Assembly (NCBI GenBank): GCA_030151565.1
Contig: JASLDM010000129.1
Span: forward strand, 1 to 8,341
DNA from: Flavobacterium sp.
Lineage (GTDB): Bacteria; Bacteroidota; Bacteroidia; Flavobacteriales; Flavobacteriaceae
DNA length: 8,341 nt
Direction: 5' to 3'
The notes under the pieces are model-generated. The model was not told the DNA's origin and ran no database searches. It was given only the letters and a program-made list of their open reading frames with translations. Below, piece by piece: positions 5,746 through 8,341 of this stretch; position 1 is the stretch's first letter; every line of letters starts with the position of its first letter. The position numbers were made by a program, and so were the translations under genes.

Positions 5746-6536
5746 ATGTTGAACAGGATATAATGTTGATCGGCTTCTTCGCGGATCTTTAATAAATTAG
5801 AAATAAAAACAAGGGACTTTATAAATGATACATTACGAATAAAGCGTAGCGTTGTTTGATGAATAGGATCATTATCTTCAACAGCTCCAAGCAGTATTAG
5901 TGGGTGTATTTCGGGTGTAAGCCCTAATTGTTCGTAAGTGAACAATATGTAATACATGAAATCTTCGACAGATTGATAAGCAAATGAATTAAACAGTATC
6001 AGTTTGGTGTTTTGAGCAACTATCAATTCAAAATGATCTTTTTGAAGGTAAGCATAAACTGTAGTTTGTGCTTGGTTTTTGTTTAAATCTAAGATTTTTG
6101 AAATCAAAGGTGTATTGATATTTTGGTAGGTAAAACCTCCAAATTTATCTATCAAAAAGTTGTTTATATTCATATACGGAACATAAACATTATTCATTTC
6201 GTATGAGTCTAGTTCATCAAAAGCGAAGAAATCCGTAGCAAAAACTTTTGTACTATATTGTAAGTAAGCACCTAGTGCATTTTCATCAAATAATGCTTGT
6301 GGAACTAAGGTGTTTAGGGTGTTGTCGTGTAAAACTAATACTGCATCATACTTGTTTTGAAGCAATTCGTGAGCATTAAAAATAGCTTCTAATTGCGGCT
6401 CAAATGGTTCAAGTGGATTTAAAGATTCTTGGTGAAAATGCGTAATTTCATGGGAAAGAATACTCTTAACCAAATAAGTAAATTGGCTTAAAGAAGCTTG
6501 TATAAATAATTGCGTATAATTTTTAGCAGTAATCAT
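5742..6536 (-). CDS. DUF3822 family protein, possibly actin-like (ASKHA) fold
   Basis: A protein of unknown function typical of Bacteroidota and commonly found beside rsmD. The start chosen is the ATG at 6536 (264 residues). The frame stays open to a TTG at 6563, but that TTG is the last three bases of the TAAATTTG promoter box and so would lie upstream of the mRNA start. There is no signal peptide and no membrane segment, so it is cytoplasmic. Two beta-rich halves can be seen: one around VLVLHDNTLNTLVPQALF (about 66-84) and a second around TVYAYLQKDHFELIVA...LILFNSFAY (about 159-190), followed by an amphipathic stretch and LILLGAVE (about 214-221). This plan resembles PilM/GspL-like ASKHA proteins, but there is no glycine-rich nucleotide loop, so any ATPase role is doubtful. 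Its stop overlaps the rsmD start by ATGA. Confidence 0.88.
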   Translation of the reverse strand: MITAKNYTQLFIQASLSQFTYLVKSILSHEITHFHQESLNPLEPFEPQLEAIFNAHELLQNKYDAVLVLHDNTLNTLVPQALFDENALGAYLQYSTKVFATDFFAFDELDSYEMNNVYVPYMNINNFLIDKFGGFTYQNINTPLISKILDLNKNQAQTTVYAYLQKDHFELIVAQNTKLILFNSFAYQSVEDFMYYILFTYEQLGLTPEIHPLILLGAVEDNDPIHQTTLRFIRNVSFIKSLVFISNLLKIREEADQHYILFNI

Positions 6537-6560
6537 GTTTTTGTCTCTCACACTGAAAGG

Positions 6561-6568
6561 CAAATTTA
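6561..6568 (-). promoter_or_regulatory. Promoter -7 box for DUF3822-rsmD
   Basis: TAAATTTG on the minus strand matches TAnnTTTG exactly and ends 24 bases before the ATG at 6536. Transcription should begin near 6554, leaving a leader of under 20 bases. No clear -33 box. Confidence 0.6.
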
Positions 6569-6612
6569 AACAATTTTAGTGGAGAATTTTAGTCCTCGAT
6601 CAAAATCCTTAG

Positions 6613-6620
6613 TATCTTTG
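6613..6620 (+). promoter_or_regulatory. Promoter -7 box for the helicase gene
   Basis: TATCTTTG matches TAnnTTTG exactly, 28 bases before the ATG at 6649, giving a leader of about 20 bases. It lies back to back with the DUF3822 promoter within 60 bases, so the two transcripts diverge from one short control region. No clear -33 box. Confidence 0.6.
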
Positions 6621-6648
6621 ATTTTTATATTTAAATGCCTTCTTATCG

Positions 6649-8076
6649 ATGACTACTAATGCCTTTTATTCTTTATTAAAACAAAACTTTCCTCATAGTA
6701 CTACATTAAAGCAAGATATTTTTTTACAGAAGATCGCTGATTTTGTAACGAATGAGAATCAAGATGAAATTTTTGTGCTCAAAGGATATGCAGGAACTGG
6801 AAAAACAAGTTTACTATCTACTGTAGTTAATCAATTAAAACACGTAGATCGACGATATGTAATGTTAGCCCCAACGGGTAGAGCTGCTAAAGTGATTTCA
6901 AATTATTCTCAGCAACCCGCATTTACGATCCATAAAAGTATCTATTACCCTAAAAAAGGTGCTGGTGAAGGCGTGCAATTTACTATGAAAGCGAATAAGG
7001 CTAAAAATACTATTTTTATAGTAGATGAGGCCTCTATGATTTCGGATGCCAATACAGAAACAGCGATGTATACACACGGTTCGCTTTTAGATGATTTGGT
7101 GTATTATGTGTATTCTGGACGAAATTGTAAATTGATTTTAATAGGAGATACTGCTCAGTTGCCTCCTGTACATATGGAGGTGAGCCCGGCTTTGGATGTT
7201 GATAAATTAAGCTTAAATTTTCAGATGGATGTTACGCATATTGAGTTGGATGAAGTTATGCGACAAGAGGAGGATTCTGGTATTCTATACAATGCTACGG
7301 AATTGCGATCTTTATTAGATTCTTATTTTTTTGATGCTTTTCGATTTTATCTTAAAGGATTTAAGGACATTGTGCGATTGACGGATGGGTATGATATTCA
7401 AGACGCTATTTTCGATGCGTATCAAAATGGAGGTGGAGCTGAAGAAACGGCATTTATCGTCCGTTCTAATAAAAGAGCCAATCAATACAATCAACAAATT
7501 CGAATGCGAATTTTGGATAAAGAAAGTGAAGTTTCTCCTGGAGATTACTTGATGGTCGTTAAAAATAATTATTTTTGGCTCAAGGATTCTACGGTAACCG
7601 ATTTTATAGCGAATGGCGATATTGTTGAAGTTTTAGAAATATACAAGATTCAAGAATTGTATTCTTTTCGTTTCGCTTCTGTACGCGTCCGTATGATTGA
7701 TTATCCTCAATTGGCGCCTTTTGATACTGTGATTTTATTAGATACACTTACTTCCGAATCAGCAGCGATGACTTATGACGAATCTAATCGTTTGTATCAA
7801 CAAGTTTTGATGGATTATGAAGATGAACCTTCTAAATATAAAAGGTTTCAGAAAGTAAAAGCTAACGAATATTTTAACGCTTTACAAGTTAAATTCTCTT
7901 ACGCAATTACGTGCCATAAGTCTCAAGGTGGGCAATGGGATACTGTTTTTATTGAGCAGCCTTATTTGCCCGATGGAATTTCTAAAGAATATGTTCGTTG
8001 GTTATATACGGCAATGACCCGTGCCAAGAATAAACTATATTTGATAGGTTTTACCGAAGAATTTTTTGAAGAATAA
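6649..8076 (+). CDS. SF1B DNA helicase, Dda/RecD2-like
   Basis: A 475-residue ATP-dependent DNA helicase with the full set of superfamily 1 motifs: Walker A GYAGTGKTS (46-54), motif Ia LAPTGRAAK (73-81), Walker B IVDEASM (124-130), motif III GDTAQLPPV (166-174), motif IV EVMRQ (202-206), motif V with HKSQG (423-427) and motif VI YTAMTRAK (453-460). Between IV and V, GDYLMVVKNNY and ANGDIVEV (around 321-328) look like the SH3-like insert of RecD2 and Dda enzymes, which move 5' to 3'. The long N-terminal region of RecD2 (about 740 residues) is missing, and no RecB or RecC is adjacent, so this is not the RecBCD subunit. Its likely place is DNA repair or replication restart; the exact role is unknown. 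It is transcribed from its own promoter and kdsB follows after 29 bases with no terminator between. Confidence 0.92.
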   Translation: MTTNAFYSLLKQNFPHSTTLKQDIFLQKIADFVTNENQDEIFVLKGYAGTGKTSLLSTVVNQLKHVDRRYVMLAPTGRAAKVISNYSQQPAFTIHKSIYYPKKGAGEGVQFTMKANKAKNTIFIVDEASMISDANTETAMYTHGSLLDDLVYYVYSGRNCKLILIGDTAQLPPVHMEVSPALDVDKLSLNFQMDVTHIELDEVMRQEEDSGILYNATELRSLLDSYFFDAFRFYLKGFKDIVRLTDGYDIQDAIFDAYQNGGGAEETAFIVRSNKRANQYNQQIRMRILDKESEVSPGDYLMVVKNNYFWLKDSTVTDFIANGDIVEVLEIYKIQELYSFRFASVRVRMIDYPQLAPFDTVILLDTLTSESAAMTYDESNRLYQQVLMDYEDEPSKYKRFQKVKANEYFNALQVKFSYAITCHKSQGGQWDTVFIEQPYLPDGISKEYVRWLYTAMTRAKNKLYLIGFTEEFFEE

Positions 8077-8105
8077 GCATAAAAGATATATAAAAGAATA
8101 CCCTT

Positions 8106-8341
8106 ATGAAAATAATAGCTGTCATTCCTGCGCGCTATGCCTCCACGCGCTTTCCTGCAAAACTAATGCAAGATTTAGGAGGTAAAACGGTCATTAGAAG
8201 AACGTATGAAGCTACTGTGGCTACCGGATTATTTGCGGATGTATTTGTTGCTACAGATTCTGAACTGATTTACGATGAGATTGTAAATAATGGAGGGAAA
8301 GCTGTACGTAGTGTCCAAGAACACGAAAGCGGAAGTGATCG
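8106..8341 (+). CDS. kdsB: 3-deoxy-manno-octulosonate cytidylyltransferase, 5' part only
   Basis: CMP-Kdo synthetase: joins CTP and Kdo to give CMP-Kdo, the activated sugar for the inner core of lipopolysaccharide, in the cytoplasm. Only the first 78 codons are present; the window ends mid-gene. The nucleotide-binding start is typical, MKIIAVIPARYASTRFPAKL, followed by GGKTVIRRTYE, the VFVATDSE strand (about 49-56) and EHESGSDR at the cut end, all matching KdsB. The more usual form of the first loop is RFPGKPL; here it is RFPAKLM, a mild variant. The ATG at 8106 fits the family start. It lies 29 bases after the helicase stop with no terminator or promoter box seen, so co-transcription is likely though the functions are unrelated. 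Confidence 0.95.
   Translation, partial: MKIIAVIPARYASTRFPAKLMQDLGGKTVIRRTYEATVATGLFADVFVATDSELIYDEIVNNGGKAVRSVQEHESGSD

Noticed and set aside
7315..7497. Minus-strand 60-codon frame inside the helicase gene
   Set aside because: Antisense shadow of the helicase; Ile/Ser-rich product with no recognisable features.

Overview
The window looks like a chromosomal segment of a Flavobacteriaceae bacterium (phylum Bacteroidota). The signs are a low-GC genome, a fused SecD-SecF protein, DUF3822 beside rsmD, a DUF6095-like small membrane protein, no Shine-Dalgarno sequences in front of most genes, and exact copies of the Bacteroidota -7 promoter box TAnnTTTG just upstream of rnpB, murQ, the DUF3822 gene and the helicase gene. 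Genus cannot be fixed by eye.

Layout. Bases 1-1277 (+) hold the 3' part of secDF, ending in a hairpin and a strong intrinsic terminator (1335-1370). Bases 1371-2485 are a gene-free stretch of about 1.1 kb with a cluster of overlapping palindromes (1794-1871), a diverged repeat pair (1833-1898 and 2205-2300) and only very short open frames; it looks like decayed or interspersed-repeat DNA. A second, minus-strand terminator (2491-2513) closes a leftward operon: murQ (4752-3904), a DUF6095-like membrane protein (3934-3707), a small lipoprotein (3700-3320) and a TerC-family membrane protein (3295-2519).

A short divergent promoter region (4753-4865) separates murQ from rnpB, the RNase P RNA (about 4864-5175, +). 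Facing rnpB head-on is a two-gene operon, DUF3822 then rsmD (6536-5176, -), whose genes overlap by ATGA. A second divergent promoter region (6537-6648) drives DUF3822 leftward and a Dda/RecD2-like SF1B helicase (6649-8076) rightward. The helicase gene is followed after 29 bases by the start of kdsB (8106 to the window end).

Most genes are housekeeping: protein export (SecDF), cell-wall sugar recycling (MurQ), tRNA 5' processing (RNase P RNA), 16S rRNA methylation (RsmD), DNA unwinding (helicase) and LPS sugar activation (KdsB). I see no mobile element, CRISPR array, defence island or clear new system. The points most worth a second look are the 1.1 kb stretch with its repeats, the tail-to-tail rnpB/rsmD junction with no visible rsmD terminator, the uncharacterised DUF3822 protein coupled to RsmD, and the unknown membrane protein and lipoprotein tied to murQ.
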